NCBI GenBank assembly: GCA_017999915.1
Contig: JAGNKX010000018.1
Span: 1 to 64,000 of the forward strand
DNA length: 64,000 nt
Direction of reading: 5' to 3'
DNA from: Spirochaetota bacterium
Lineage (GTDB): Bacteria > Spirochaetota > UBA4802 > UBA5550
Part shown: piece after piece, positions 8,871-17,787 of the stretch
Position numbering within the stretch: the first letter of the stretch is position 1
Layout: each line of letters begins with the position of its first letter
Translations under genes and position numbers: made by a program
The notes under the pieces: model-generated
The model's database searches: none
The model's input: the letters and a program-made list of their open reading frames with translations, nothing else
What the model was told of the DNA's origin: nothing

Positions 8871-10511
8871 ATGAACTTTATAAAAAGCATTTTCAGGCGA
8901 AAAACAATCAATGACATGCTCGCCGGAGTGTCCCAGGACGGCCTTGGGCTGAGGCGGGTCCTCACCGCGCCGGACCTGGTCCTCCTGGGGATCGGCGGCA
9001 TCATCGGCGCCGGGATATTCGCCACCGTGGGCACGGCCACGGTGGGCGACACGGTCAGGCCCGGGGCGGGTCCCGCCATCATTCTATCCTTCGTGATTAC
9101 AGGCATTGCCTGCGGGTTCACGGCACTTTGCTACGCGGAGCTCTCGTCGATGGTCCCGGTATCGGGCTCCGCCTATACCTACGCCTATCTCACCATGGGG
9201 GAGTTCGTCGCCTGGATCATCGGCTGGGACCTGATGCTGGAATACGCCATAGGCAACGTGGCCATAGCGATTTCCTGGTCCGGCTATTTCAAGGAGCTCC
9301 TCCGCGGTTTCGGCATCGCCATCCCTTCATGGCTTGTCACCGACTACCGGAGCGCCCTCCATGGGGACACGATCTACAGCGCCGTGGAGCTGCTAAAGAA
9401 GGGCGTCTCCATTGATCATATCGCCGCTCTCAAGGGCGCCGGCGCCTATATCGCGGAGCAGTTGGCTGCAGGGAACACCCTTGATAAGATCGCCGCCGGT
9501 TTTCAGAACGCCCATGAAGCGATAGCCTTGGCGCCGAAGATCTTCGGCATCCCCGTCGTGTTCAACCTCCCGGCGGTGTGCATCGTGGCCCTGATCACGA
9601 TCGTGCTCTACCGCGGTATCAGGGAATCGGCGCGGTTTAACACCATCATGGTTATTCTGAAGCTCCTGGTCCTCGGATTCTTTGTCGCGGTCGGCTTTTT
9701 CTACGTGAAGCCGGACAACTGGACGCCCTTCATGCCCAACGGGTGGAGCGGGGTTCAGGCCGGGGCGGCCATCGTGTTTTTCGCCTACCTTGGCTTTGAC
9801 GCGGTATCGACCGTGGCGGAGGAGACCGTAAATCCCCGCCGCAACCTTCCCATCGGCATCATTGGGTCCCTTGTCATCTGCACCATCGTATACGTGGTGG
9901 TCGCGGCTATACTCACCGGGATGATCCCTCTCACGGCCTTCAACCAGTCGAACAAGGCGGAGCCCCTTACCGTGGCCATGACCTTTCACCATCTGGACTG
10001 GGCCGCAGGCTTCATAGCCCTCGGCTCGGTGGTGGCTCACACGGCCGTGCTAATCGTGCAGCAGACCGGGCAGACGCGCATCTTTTTTTCCATGGGCCGG
10101 GACGGGCTCCTGCCGCGGTCCTTCTCGAAGGTGCATCCCCGGTACCGGACACCCCATGTCAACATCGTGATCACGGGCCTCTTCGTGGGATTCTTCGCGG
10201 CCTTCACGAACATCGACGAGATGGTGGACCTGACCAACGTGGGGACCCTCTTTGCCTTCATGCTGGTGTGCCTCGGCGTCATCATACTGAGAAAGATCGA
10301 GCCGACCCGGGATCGAGGCTTCCGGGTGCCCTTTGTCCTGGGAGTGGCACTGGCCGGTATCGTCATGTGCATGTACCTGATGGCGGGTCTTCCGGCCGTC
10401 ACTTTCATCAGGTTCTTCCTCTGGCTGGTCATTGGTTCGGTAATTTACTTTTCCTACGGCTACTGGCATAGCGGAAGGAGGAACGGGAAAATGGAGCGAT
10501 CAGCCCCCTAA
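8871..10511 (+). CDS. APC-superfamily amino acid permease
   Basis: An inner-membrane amino acid transporter of the cationic amino acid transporter/YfnA group. It has 546 residues and about 12 membrane helices. The first holds the unwound substrate-binding motif GIGGIIGAGIFATVG (residues 42-56), and helix 2/3 has CYAELSSMVPVSGSAYTYAY. A hydrophilic stretch of about 80 residues (about 155-230, VTDYRSALHGDTIY onward) sits between helices 4 and 5 and is longer than usual. The AYLGFDAVSTVAEETVNPRR segment is a family signature. Substrate is not determinable. It follows the CoA-transferase by 52 nt with no strong ribosome site. Confidence 0.9.
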   Translation: MNFIKSIFRRKTINDMLAGVSQDGLGLRRVLTAPDLVLLGIGGIIGAGIFATVGTATVGDTVRPGAGPAIILSFVITGIACGFTALCYAELSSMVPVSGSAYTYAYLTMGEFVAWIIGWDLMLEYAIGNVAIAISWSGYFKELLRGFGIAIPSWLVTDYRSALHGDTIYSAVELLKKGVSIDHIAALKGAGAYIAEQLAAGNTLDKIAAGFQNAHEAIALAPKIFGIPVVFNLPAVCIVALITIVLYRGIRESARFNTIMVILKLLVLGFFVAVGFFYVKPDNWTPFMPNGWSGVQAGAAIVFFAYLGFDAVSTVAEETVNPRRNLPIGIIGSLVICTIVYVVVAAILTGMIPLTAFNQSNKAEPLTVAMTFHHLDWAAGFIALGSVVAHTAVLIVQQTGQTRIFFSMGRDGLLPRSFSKVHPRYRTPHVNIVITGLFVGFFAAFTNIDEMVDLTNVGTLFAFMLVCLGVIILRKIEPTRDRGFRVPFVLGVALAGIVMCMYLMAGLPAVTFIRFFLWLVIGSVIYFSYGYWHSGRRNGKMERSAP

Positions 10512-10512
10512 A

Positions 10513-10527
10513 TCCCCCGGAGGGGGA
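10513..10527. repeat. GC-rich palindrome, short copy
   Basis: TCCCCC-gga-GGGGGA hairpin directly after the permease stop codon. It resembles the other C-rich/G-rich palindromes in this window. It has no T-tract. Confidence 0.4.
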
Positions 10528-10567
10528 CATCTCTGACAATTATCAATCATAATAATAAGGATGATCA

Positions 10568-11446
10568 ATGCGTTACGAAGGAAATATATTCAGGCCCTTC
10601 AGCGAGGCCAACAGCTACCTGCTCCAGTGCACAGTCGGCTGCTCCCATAACAAGTGCACTTTCTGCGCCATGTACAAGGACAAGAAGTTCCGCGTGCGCG
10701 GCCTGGACGAGATCAAGGAAGATATCCGCATGGCGGCCGATGCCTATGGCGACGTGGAAAAGGTCTTTCTCTGCGACGGCGACGCCATAGAGATCGAAAC
10801 GGGGATCCTTCTTGAGATCCTGGCGGAGCTCAGGAAGGCTTTTCCCTCCCTGCGCCACGTCGGGTCCTACGTGGGACCGGCCAGCACCCTGCGCAAATCG
10901 ATGGAGGAGCTGAAAAGCCTGAGGGACGCGGGCCTGACCAAGGCCTATCTCGGCGTTGAGACCGGCGACGAAAGGCTCCTCAAGGAAGTGAACAAGGGCG
11001 TGACCTATGACGAGATGCTCAGGGCAGGGAGAAACCTCATCGAGTCCGGCATGAACCTTTCTTCCATGATACTTCTCGGCCTTGCCGGCAGGGGGCCCCG
11101 CTCGGAGGAGCATGCCCTGGCCACGGCGAAGATCACCAACGAGATGGCGCCCCAGTACCTGGCCGCCCTGACGGTGACGCCGGTCCCCGGCACCGTGCTC
11201 TATTCAAGAATGCAGAAAGGAGAATTCCAACTCCTCGATCCCTTCGAGACCCTGGAGGAGATGAAGCTCCTTTTCGAGAACCTTACGGTGGATAACATGA
11301 AGTTCGTGGGGATCCACGCGTCGAACTACCTGCCCGTCAACGGCACGCTGCAGAGGGACAAGGCGCGCATGCTGGAGACGATCAATTCCGTGCTGGCGTC
11401 AAGGGACCGGTCAGCCATACGGTCGGATGAAAAGAGGGGATTGTGA
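10568..11446 (+). CDS. Radical SAM protein with CX4CX2C cluster motif
   Basis: A 292-residue radical SAM enzyme that would use a [4Fe-4S] cluster to cleave S-adenosylmethionine. The cluster motif is C25, C30 and C33 (GCSHNKCTFCAMYKDKKF), i.e. CX4CX2C rather than the canonical CX3CX2C, with a further C21. FLCDGDAIEIETG and YLGVETGDERLLKEVNKG match the barrel strands of the Elp3/MiaB-like radical SAM core. No SPASM or B12 domain is present. AAGGATG precedes the ATG. The product is unknown. A strong structured element begins at its stop codon. Confidence 0.85.
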   Translation: MRYEGNIFRPFSEANSYLLQCTVGCSHNKCTFCAMYKDKKFRVRGLDEIKEDIRMAADAYGDVEKVFLCDGDAIEIETGILLEILAELRKAFPSLRHVGSYVGPASTLRKSMEELKSLRDAGLTKAYLGVETGDERLLKEVNKGVTYDEMLRAGRNLIESGMNLSSMILLGLAGRGPRSEEHALATAKITNEMAPQYLAALTVTPVPGTVLYSRMQKGEFQLLDPFETLEEMKLLFENLTVDNMKFVGIHASNYLPVNGTLQRDKARMLETINSVLASRDRSAIRSDEKRGL

Positions 11447-11554
11447 TATACGCGGGGGTTCATCGCTCGCCCGCCTCGTATAACCTCCATGTTGACTTGG
11501 AGGGACCGGCGACGTCCCTGTCGCCTCCTCGCTGATGAACCCACCGCGTTATAT
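11446..11554. other. Strongly structured intergenic element (19-bp stem, two inner hairpins)
   Basis: The left arm 11446-11464 (ATATACGCGGGGGTTCATC) pairs with 11534-11554 over all 19 bases, with only two single-base bulges on the right. Inside are two perfect 6-bp hairpins: CCTCCA/TGGAGG (11484-11503) and GGCGAC/GTCGCC (11508-11525). The element begins at the stop codon of the radical SAM gene and has no T-tract. It could be a structured RNA, a miniature palindromic mobile element or a processing site. I cannot assign it to a known family. Confidence 0.6.
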
Positions 11555-11598
11555 GCATAATCATCTTGGACAAGAACTTAAAAAAAATAATGAAACTA

Positions 11599-11637
11599 TT
11601 GACATCACATAGCCTTTCAAGGATTTATGTTAGGATG
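11599..11637 (+). promoter_or_regulatory. Possible promoter for the FrhB-IorAB operon
   Basis: A perfect -35 TTGACA at 11599-11604 lies 70 bases before the start at 11676. Candidate -10 boxes downstream (ATTTAT with an 18-nt spacer, TAGGAT further on) are weak, so the assignment rests mainly on the -35 and the position. Confidence 0.35.
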
Positions 11638-11675
11638 ATGATAATTGACAATTGCTTCCAATCCGGAGGGATCAG

Positions 11676-12782
11676 ATGAAGGTGCTCGGTTCCAGGGAAT
11701 TGCTGGCCGATGTTCTCGAAAAAGAGCTCTGTATCGGCTGCGGCGCCTGCGTTTCCCTCTGTCCATATTTCAAGTCCTATAACGGTAAGACAGCCATGGT
11801 CTTTCCCTGCACCCAGGAGCAGGGCCGCTGCTTCGCCTACTGCCCCAAGGTAGAGGTTGATCTCGATGCCGTGTCCCGGAGCATCTTCGGTTCTTCCTAT
11901 TCCATGGAGCCCCTGGGACCGGCAATATCCGTCATGATGTCCCGGGCCGGAAAGAAGGCGGCCGGCGATAATTTCCAGTGCGGCGGAACCGTGACGGCCC
12001 TCATGATCTACGCCCTTGCCGAAAAGCTCTGCGACGCCGCTGTCCTGACCGGCAGGGAAGGACTCGACGCCGTACCGGCCATTGTCACCGATCCCGGCGA
12101 CGTGAAAAACTTCGCTTCATCAAAATACACCTCGGCACCGACACTGGCCGCCTTTAACCGTGCGGTAGATGAAGGATATAAACACATAGGCGTGGTGGCC
12201 ACGCCGTGCCAGGTCCTGGCCCTGGCCCAGATGCGCTCGAACCCCATGGCCAGCAAGGATTTTTCCGATCCCACTTCCCTGGTGGTGGGGCTCTTCTGCA
12301 CCTGGTCCCTGGACTTCCGGGACTTCCGCCGCCTCCTTGCAGGCAGGGTAGATATCAATGACGTCAAGAAGTTTGATATACCGCCGCCGCCGGCGGAAGT
12401 AATGAAGGTCTATACTTCAAAGGGCGCCATCGAGATACCCCTGGCGGAGATCCGCGCCACGGTGCCAAATTCCTGCGACTATTGCTTTGACATGACCTCT
12501 GAATTTTCCGATATATCGGTGGGCGTTGTGGAGGGGCGGGACGCCATGAACACTCTCATCATCAGGACAGGCCGGGGCCGCGCGGCCATTGACGGCGCGG
12601 TAAAGGCGGGCTACCTCGAAATCGAGGATATGCCGGCGGAAAACCTTGAGCGCCTCACAATCGCGGCCGGCAACAAGAAGAAGCGCGCCCTTAAAAAGGG
12701 CCTCGGGGAAGGAATGATCAACACCACGGACGGCCGCTGGTCGATCATCCGTGTGGATTCCAAAACCGCTGGCGCGATATAG
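11676..12782 (+). CDS. FrhB-like iron-sulfur flavoprotein (coenzyme F420 hydrogenase/dehydrogenase beta family)
   Basis: Residues 15-70 form a ferredoxin-like segment with CIGCGACVSLCP followed by CTQEQGRCFAYCPK. The remainder matches the FrhB N and C domains (FASSKYTSAPTLAAFNRAV, GVVATPCQVLALAQM, CDYCFDMTSEFSDISVGVVEG). Family members use FAD and iron-sulfur clusters to move electrons between ferredoxin and F420, NAD(P)H or a substrate. ATG 11676 has GGAGGG 6 nt upstream and is preferred over the in-frame TTG at 11652. It is the first gene of an operon with iorA (21-nt gap) and iorB. I infer that it takes or gives the electrons of the IorAB reaction. F420 use is not shown. Confidence 0.82.
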   Translation: MKVLGSRELLADVLEKELCIGCGACVSLCPYFKSYNGKTAMVFPCTQEQGRCFAYCPKVEVDLDAVSRSIFGSSYSMEPLGPAISVMMSRAGKKAAGDNFQCGGTVTALMIYALAEKLCDAAVLTGREGLDAVPAIVTDPGDVKNFASSKYTSAPTLAAFNRAVDEGYKHIGVVATPCQVLALAQMRSNPMASKDFSDPTSLVVGLFCTWSLDFRDFRRLLAGRVDINDVKKFDIPPPPAEVMKVYTSKGAIEIPLAEIRATVPNSCDYCFDMTSEFSDISVGVVEGRDAMNTLIIRTGRGRAAIDGAVKAGYLEIEDMPAENLERLTIAAGNKKKRALKKGLGEGMINTTDGRWSIIRVDSKTAGAI

Positions 12783-12803
12783 GGGAACCGGAGGATATCT
12801 GAC

Positions 12804-14741
12804 ATGTCATACCTGTTCGACACAACCGAAGGCGCCCGCTACTTGATGATGGGCAATGACGCCATCGTCCGCGGCGCCCTGGAGGCCAATGTCAATGTCG
12901 CCAGCGCCTACCCGGGCACGCCCTCGTCCGAAATAATCGAAAACCTCTCAAAGGCCTCGCAGAAGCGCAATATATACGTGGAGTGGTCGGTCAATGAAAA
13001 GGTCGCCCTGGAAGTAGCCTTCGCCGCCTCCATCGCCGGCCTCCGCTCCCTGTGCGCCATGAAGCAGAACGGCGTCAACGTGGCGTCCGATTTTCTTCTT
13101 CATGTGGCCCTGTCCGGCACGCGGGGCGGCACCGTGCTGCTCCACTGCGACGATCCCGGTGCCCTTTCGAGCATCAACGAGGGGGAATCGCGCCACTTTG
13201 CCCGCATGATCGAATTGCCCCTGCTGGAGCCGGGTGACTTCCAGGAGGCCAAGGAGATGACGAAGTGGGCCTTTGAGCTATCCGAAGAACTGCGCTCCAT
13301 CGTCATCATGCGGAGCGTGACGCGACTCTCCCACGCCAGCGGCAACGTGACCCTGGGGAGGCTCACTGAGCCGTCGGGCACGGCTCGCTTCAAGTTCGAG
13401 TCGATCCCGGGCGATCCCGATTCCGGACCGGTCATTACCATGCCGGTGCCGCCGCACCACGCCCTGCTCCAGGAAAAGCTGAAAAAAGCCGTTGCCATCT
13501 TCGAAAATTCTCCCTTCAACACCTACACGGGCCCTGAAAAGCCTGATCTCCTCATCATAACCTGCAGCGCCTGCAATCTTTACAGCAGGGAAGCAGTGCA
13601 CCTCCTCAACGCGAAGGATCGGGTGGGCATACTGAAGATCGGCACGACCTGGCCCCTGCCGCCGAAGCTGATCAAAAAGAATCTGGCCATGGCAGATAAA
13701 ATCCTCTTTGTCGAAGAGGTGCTTCCGTTCCTTGAAGAGAACGTGAAGGTCATAGCGGCCGAAACCGCCGCCGAGGTGGGCATCAAGAAATTCTACGGCA
13801 AAAACGACGGCGCCATGCCCACGATCAACGAGCTGAACCCGGATATCGTGGTAGACGCGATCAGTAAAATCCTTAACATCGAATATACCGCCATGGAGGA
13901 TGGATACGCGAAGCGCGCGAAGGAACGCCTGGCGGCCCTTGCGCCGGTCCGCGACCTGACCTTTTGCCCCGGGTGTCCCCACCGGGCTTCCTTCTGGAAC
14001 CTCCACAACGCCCTGGCCATCGACAACCGCCGCGGCTTTGTCTGCGGAGACATAGGGTGCTACACCCTGGGGTTCCTTCCCTGCGGGTTCAGCACCATGA
14101 AGACGTCCCATTCCATGGGCTCCGGCATCGGCATCGCCAGCGGCTTCGGCAAGCTCACGCAGTTCGGCATGGACCAGCCGATTCTGGCGGTCTGCGGAGA
14201 TTCCACCTTCTTCCACGCGGCCATCCCGGCCCTGGTTAACGCCATACATAATAAATCAGACGTGATATTCGTGCTCCTCGACAACAGCGGCACCGCCATG
14301 ACCGGCTTCCAGCCGCACCCGGGGACGCCCCTGGATGCGACGGGGGGAGACCTCCCCATCATCGATCCGGCCGCGGTGTGCCGCTCCCTGGGGGCCACGG
14401 TGGAATACGCCGATCCCTTTGATACGGAAGAGACACAGAAGAAGCTCCTGGCCCTCATGGATGAGAAGGGCGCCCGGGTCCTCATCATGAAGCAGATGTG
14501 CGCCCTGTCGCCGGAAAAGAAGGGGAAAAAGAAATTCGAGGTCAGGGTCGACCAGGACATTTGCCGGGGCGATACCTGCGGGTGCAGCCGCCTCTGCACG
14601 CGAATATTCCGCTGTCCCGGCCTTGTGTGGGATCGGGAGCGCCAGGCCGCGTTGATCGACGAGGTCATTTGCGCCGGCTGCGGCGTCTGCTCCACCATCT
14701 GCCCGGCTGGAGCCATCAGCAAAACGGAGGCCGGCCGATGA
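12804..14741 (+). CDS. iorA: Indolepyruvate:ferredoxin oxidoreductase, alpha subunit
   Basis: Catalytic TPP subunit for oxidative decarboxylation of aryl pyruvates, or related 2-oxoacids, to acyl-CoA with ferredoxin. It has an N-terminal pyrimidine-binding domain (AYPGTPSSEIIENL, residues 33-46) and a central transketolase-C-like domain. The TPP-binding domain shows FCPGCPHR, GDIGCYTLGFLP, GDSTFFHAAIPALVNAI and LLDNSGTAMTGFQPHPG. A C-terminal ferredoxin domain has one regular cluster motif (CAGCGVCSTICP). The other, CRGDTCGCSRLC...CPG, is irregular. Length 645 aa is normal. GGAGG precedes the ATG. The stop overlaps the iorB start (ATGA). Confidence 0.93.
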   Translation: MSYLFDTTEGARYLMMGNDAIVRGALEANVNVASAYPGTPSSEIIENLSKASQKRNIYVEWSVNEKVALEVAFAASIAGLRSLCAMKQNGVNVASDFLLHVALSGTRGGTVLLHCDDPGALSSINEGESRHFARMIELPLLEPGDFQEAKEMTKWAFELSEELRSIVIMRSVTRLSHASGNVTLGRLTEPSGTARFKFESIPGDPDSGPVITMPVPPHHALLQEKLKKAVAIFENSPFNTYTGPEKPDLLIITCSACNLYSREAVHLLNAKDRVGILKIGTTWPLPPKLIKKNLAMADKILFVEEVLPFLEENVKVIAAETAAEVGIKKFYGKNDGAMPTINELNPDIVVDAISKILNIEYTAMEDGYAKRAKERLAALAPVRDLTFCPGCPHRASFWNLHNALAIDNRRGFVCGDIGCYTLGFLPCGFSTMKTSHSMGSGIGIASGFGKLTQFGMDQPILAVCGDSTFFHAAIPALVNAIHNKSDVIFVLLDNSGTAMTGFQPHPGTPLDATGGDLPIIDPAAVCRSLGATVEYADPFDTEETQKKLLALMDEKGARVLIMKQMCALSPEKKGKKKFEVRVDQDICRGDTCGCSRLCTRIFRCPGLVWDRERQAALIDEVICAGCGVCSTICPAGAISKTEAGR

Positions 14742-15370
14742 AATCCGTAAATCTGGCTTATGATCCCTATAACGCGATAATCACCGGCGTGGGCGGCCAG
14801 GGGAACGTGATGGCCTCCCGAATCCTGGGGAACATCCTGTCCCGCAAGGGATATTACGTAACCATCGGCGAGACCTTCGGCGTTTCCCAGCGGGGCGGTT
14901 CGGTCATGAGCCACCTGCGCATCTCGAAGCAGTCCGTCTGGAGCCCCCAGATACCCCGGGGACAGGCCCATATCATCGTGGCCCTGGAGCCCACCGAGGC
15001 TATCCGGGTGATCGCGGCGTACGGCAATCCCTCCGTGAGGGTCCTCAGCAACACCAGGCCGATACACCCGGTGGGAGTCATCGCCGGTGAATTGAAGTAT
15101 CCCACTACGGAAGAGATCCGGGAGGCCCTCGTAGAGCTTGCCTCCGAGGTTTCCCTCCTTGACGCCACGGACGAGGCCCTGAAGCTCGGCCAGCCGATCC
15201 TGGGCAATGTTATCATGATGGGGGCTGTCGCCGGCACCGGCGTGCTTCCCTTCGACGCCGATGATTTCAGGAGCGTCATTGCCGAAACCATGTCGCAGGA
15301 CAAGGTCGATATAAACATGAAGGCCTTCAGGAAGGGAGAGGAGATGATCCGTGCGCAGCAGCAGAAATAA
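14738..15370 (+). CDS. iorB: Indolepyruvate:ferredoxin oxidoreductase, beta (gamma-type) subunit
   Basis: A 210-residue pyruvate:ferredoxin oxidoreductase gamma-domain protein, the second subunit of the IorAB complex. ITGVGGQGNVMASRILGNIL (residues 13-32) and GETFGVSQRGGSVMSHLR are the family signatures. ATG 14738 overlaps the iorA stop as ATGA and has GGAGG about 8 nt upstream, which implies translational coupling. A longer upstream in-frame extension within iorA is not plausible. It is the last gene of the FrhB-iorA-iorB operon and is followed by palindromic repeats. Confidence 0.92.
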   Translation: MKSVNLAYDPYNAIITGVGGQGNVMASRILGNILSRKGYYVTIGETFGVSQRGGSVMSHLRISKQSVWSPQIPRGQAHIIVALEPTEAIRVIAAYGNPSVRVLSNTRPIHPVGVIAGELKYPTTEEIREALVELASEVSLLDATDEALKLGQPILGNVIMMGAVAGTGVLPFDADDFRSVIAETMSQDKVDINMKAFRKGEEMIRAQQQK

Positions 15371-15674
15371 GCTTCGGGGCCTGCGGTAATTAACCCCTCA
15401 TCCCCCGGCCCCTTCTCCCATTAAAAAATGAAAAAAGGAGAAGGGGGGTAATTTTAATCTCCTTAATTTAGAAACCCTCTCCTTTATACCAAGCTTAATG
15501 GGAGAGGGTGCCCCGGAGGGGCGGGTGAGGGTGTAAAGATATTCAAAACCGGGATGTGGTCTATTATCCTCAATTTAAAAAAAAAGCTTGCCATCATACC
15601 CCCCGCTTATAAAAAGCCCTAACTGGTAATACCCGCATGGTATGGCCTCGTAAATCAATGCCGATGGATGTCAG
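15371..15674. other. Intergenic region iorB-bipA
   Basis: A 304-bp gene-free spacer. The first half is filled by a composite GC-rich repeat (15393-15532). The rest is AT-rich with an A-run near 15580 and no convincing promoter. Confidence 0.6.
15393..15532. repeat. Composite GC-rich palindromic repeat
   Basis: Two hairpins in series with A/T-rich loops. The first has arms CCCCTTCTCC (15409-15418) and GGAGAAGGGG (15437-15446). The second has ACCCTCTCC (15474-15482) and GGAGAGGGT (15501-15509). A CCCC-gga-GGGG palindrome follows (15511-15521). Sequence motifs (CCCCTCATCCCCCGG at the left, CGGGTGAGGG at the right) suggest a decayed inverted-repeat unit of the same dispersed family as copies at 46 and 19930. 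Confidence 0.6.
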
Positions 15675-17510
15675 ATGGAAAAAATACGCAATATCGCAAT
15701 AATAGCCCACGTTGACCACGGGAAGACGACCCTGGTCGATGAGATGCTCAAGCAGTCAGGGACCTTCCGCTCCAATGAAAGGATCGAGGAGCGGATAATG
15801 GACTCCAACGACCTCGAGAAAGAGCGGGGCATAACCATATTCTCCAAGAACGCTTCATTCTTTTACAAGGATTACAAGATAAACATCGTCGATACCCCAG
15901 GCCACGCGGATTTCGGCGGCGAGGTCCAGCGGGTCCTTGACATGGTCGACTCGGTGCTCCTGGTCGTCGACGCCTTCGAGGGCACCATGCCCCAAACCAA
16001 GTATGTGCTCAAGAAGTCTCTCGAGTTTGGCCACCGGCCCATTGTCGTGGTGAACAAGATCGACAGACCCAACTGCCGGCCTGAGCAGGTCGTGGACATG
16101 GTCTTCGACCTCTTCATCGAGCTCAACGCCACGGACGAGCAGCTCGATTTCCCGGTCATCTTCGCCTCTGCTAAAAATGGCGATTCGCACTACAAGCTCT
16201 ATGACGAGCACAACGACATGGTGCCCCTGTTCGAGACCATCATCAGGCACGTGCAGGCCCCCGGCGGGGACGCCACGCTTGATTCGCAGTTCCTCATTTC
16301 AGCCGTGGAATACGACAACTATATCGGCAAGATAGGGACCGGGAAGATCCATAACGGCGTCATCAGGGCCGGGGACGAGGTCACCCTTATCAAGCAGAAG
16401 GGCGGCGAGCCTGTAAAGGGCAAGATCACGAAGCTGTTCGAATACAGGGGCCTTAAAAAAGCTGAAATACAGGAAGCTTCGGCAGGCGACGTCGTGGCCA
16501 TCGCCGGCTTCGACAAGATAGACCTCGGCGACACCATAGCCGGCGGCGACGATCCCAGGGCGCTTCCCTCGGTCAAGATCGACGAGCCCACCATCGCCAT
16601 CACATTCCAGATCAACGATTCCCCCTTTCTCGGCAGGGAGGGAAAGTATGTCACCTCGCGGCATATATGGGAGCGCCTCGAGCGTGAGCTTGAAACCAAC
16701 GTGAGCCTGGTCATAGAGCGGTCCGAGAACAAGGACTCCTTCACCGTGAAGGGCCGCGGCGAGCTCCAACTTTCTATCCTTATAGAAAACATGCGCAGGG
16801 AAGGGTACGAGTTCCAGGTCTCCAGGCCCCAGGTCATATACAAGGAGATCGACGGCGAGATCCATGAGCCGATGGAGCTGGCCCTCATAGACGTAGGGGA
16901 CGAGTTCTCCGGCGTGGTGATCGAGAAGCTGGGCAAGCGGCGGGGCGAGCTCGTCAGCATGAACCAGGGGAGCGACGGGTACACGCGCCTCGAGCTGAAG
17001 GTGCCTTCCCGGGGCCTCATCGGATTCCGCGGCGAGTTCCTGACCGATACCCGCGGCACCGGCATCCTTAACCATATCTTTGACGGATACGCCCCCTTCA
17101 AGGGCGCTATACCGTCGCGGAACCGCGGGGTCCTGGTGGCCATGGAGGACGGCCTGTCCAACGCCTATGCCCTCGACAACCTCCAGGACCGGGGAACCCT
17201 CTTCATTGGCTCCGGCGTTCCCGTGTACGAGGGAATGATCATCGGCGAGAACAGCAGGGAAAACGACATGGAGGTGAATCCCTGCAAGACGAAAAAGCTC
17301 ACCAACATGCGGGCATCCGGGTCGGACGAGGCCATCCGCATCACCCCGCCGCGCCTCTTTTCGCTGGAGCAGGCCATCGAGTTCATCGATGATGACGAGC
17401 TCCTCGAGATCACGCCGAAAAGCGTGCGCATGAGGAAGCGCCTCCTCGGGGCCCTGGACAGGAAACGGTCGGACAAGTATAAGGCATATGACGACCGGAA
17501 ACGAGCCTGA
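15675..17510 (+). CDS. typA: GTP-binding protein TypA/BipA
   Basis: Ribosome-associated translational GTPase of the EF-G family, needed for ribosome assembly and stress or low-temperature growth. The 611-residue protein has the G1 loop AHVDHGKTTLVDEML (residues 10-24), ERGITIFSKNASF (switch I), DTPGHADFGGEV (G3) and NKIDRP (G4). Beta-barrel domain II, the EF-G domain III/V pair, and the BipA C-terminal signature GIGENSRENDMEVNP-like segment (IIGENSRENDMEVNPCKTKK) follow. Length and order are normal. It stands alone between repeat-bearing spacers. Confidence 0.96.
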   Translation: MEKIRNIAIIAHVDHGKTTLVDEMLKQSGTFRSNERIEERIMDSNDLEKERGITIFSKNASFFYKDYKINIVDTPGHADFGGEVQRVLDMVDSVLLVVDAFEGTMPQTKYVLKKSLEFGHRPIVVVNKIDRPNCRPEQVVDMVFDLFIELNATDEQLDFPVIFASAKNGDSHYKLYDEHNDMVPLFETIIRHVQAPGGDATLDSQFLISAVEYDNYIGKIGTGKIHNGVIRAGDEVTLIKQKGGEPVKGKITKLFEYRGLKKAEIQEASAGDVVAIAGFDKIDLGDTIAGGDDPRALPSVKIDEPTIAITFQINDSPFLGREGKYVTSRHIWERLERELETNVSLVIERSENKDSFTVKGRGELQLSILIENMRREGYEFQVSRPQVIYKEIDGEIHEPMELALIDVGDEFSGVVIEKLGKRRGELVSMNQGSDGYTRLELKVPSRGLIGFRGEFLTDTRGTGILNHIFDGYAPFKGAIPSRNRGVLVAMEDGLSNAYALDNLQDRGTLFIGSGVPVYEGMIIGENSRENDMEVNPCKTKKLTNMRASGSDEAIRITPPRLFSLEQAIEFIDDDELLEITPKSVRMRKRLLGALDRKRSDKYKAYDDRKRA

Positions 17511-17536
17511 ATCCCGGCGCAATCCCAAATTATTTA

Positions 17537-17612
17537 TTGACACCCGATAAAATGATCATAGACTAATCCACGTAACATGTAAACAGGTTCTTCTCCCATG
17601 ACAAGGGAGAGG
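17537..17612. other. Intergenic promoter-like motif and short GC palindrome
   Basis: TTGACA at 17537-17542 with TAGACT after 16 nt looks like a sigma-70 promoter, but the next start codon is over 200 nt away. A palindrome TCTCCC/GGGAGA (17592-17610) follows, probably a minimal copy of the dispersed GC-rich family. The remaining sequence to 17787 shows nothing more than a TATAAT at 17767-17772 just before the next gene. Confidence 0.3.
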
Positions 17613-17787
17613 GATCGTCCACTTCTTTTTTCAGTGAATGAATTGTTGAAGCGATTCTAAAGCGGAGCTAAAAGCAGGTCCGCTTTATCTGCGATGGCAA
17701 CGAATGGGCAAAATCAGTGAAAATTCAAAAAAATTTTCATGATATAGTCATTCTTGCAGTATATTATATAATGGTATAGAGGGCCCT

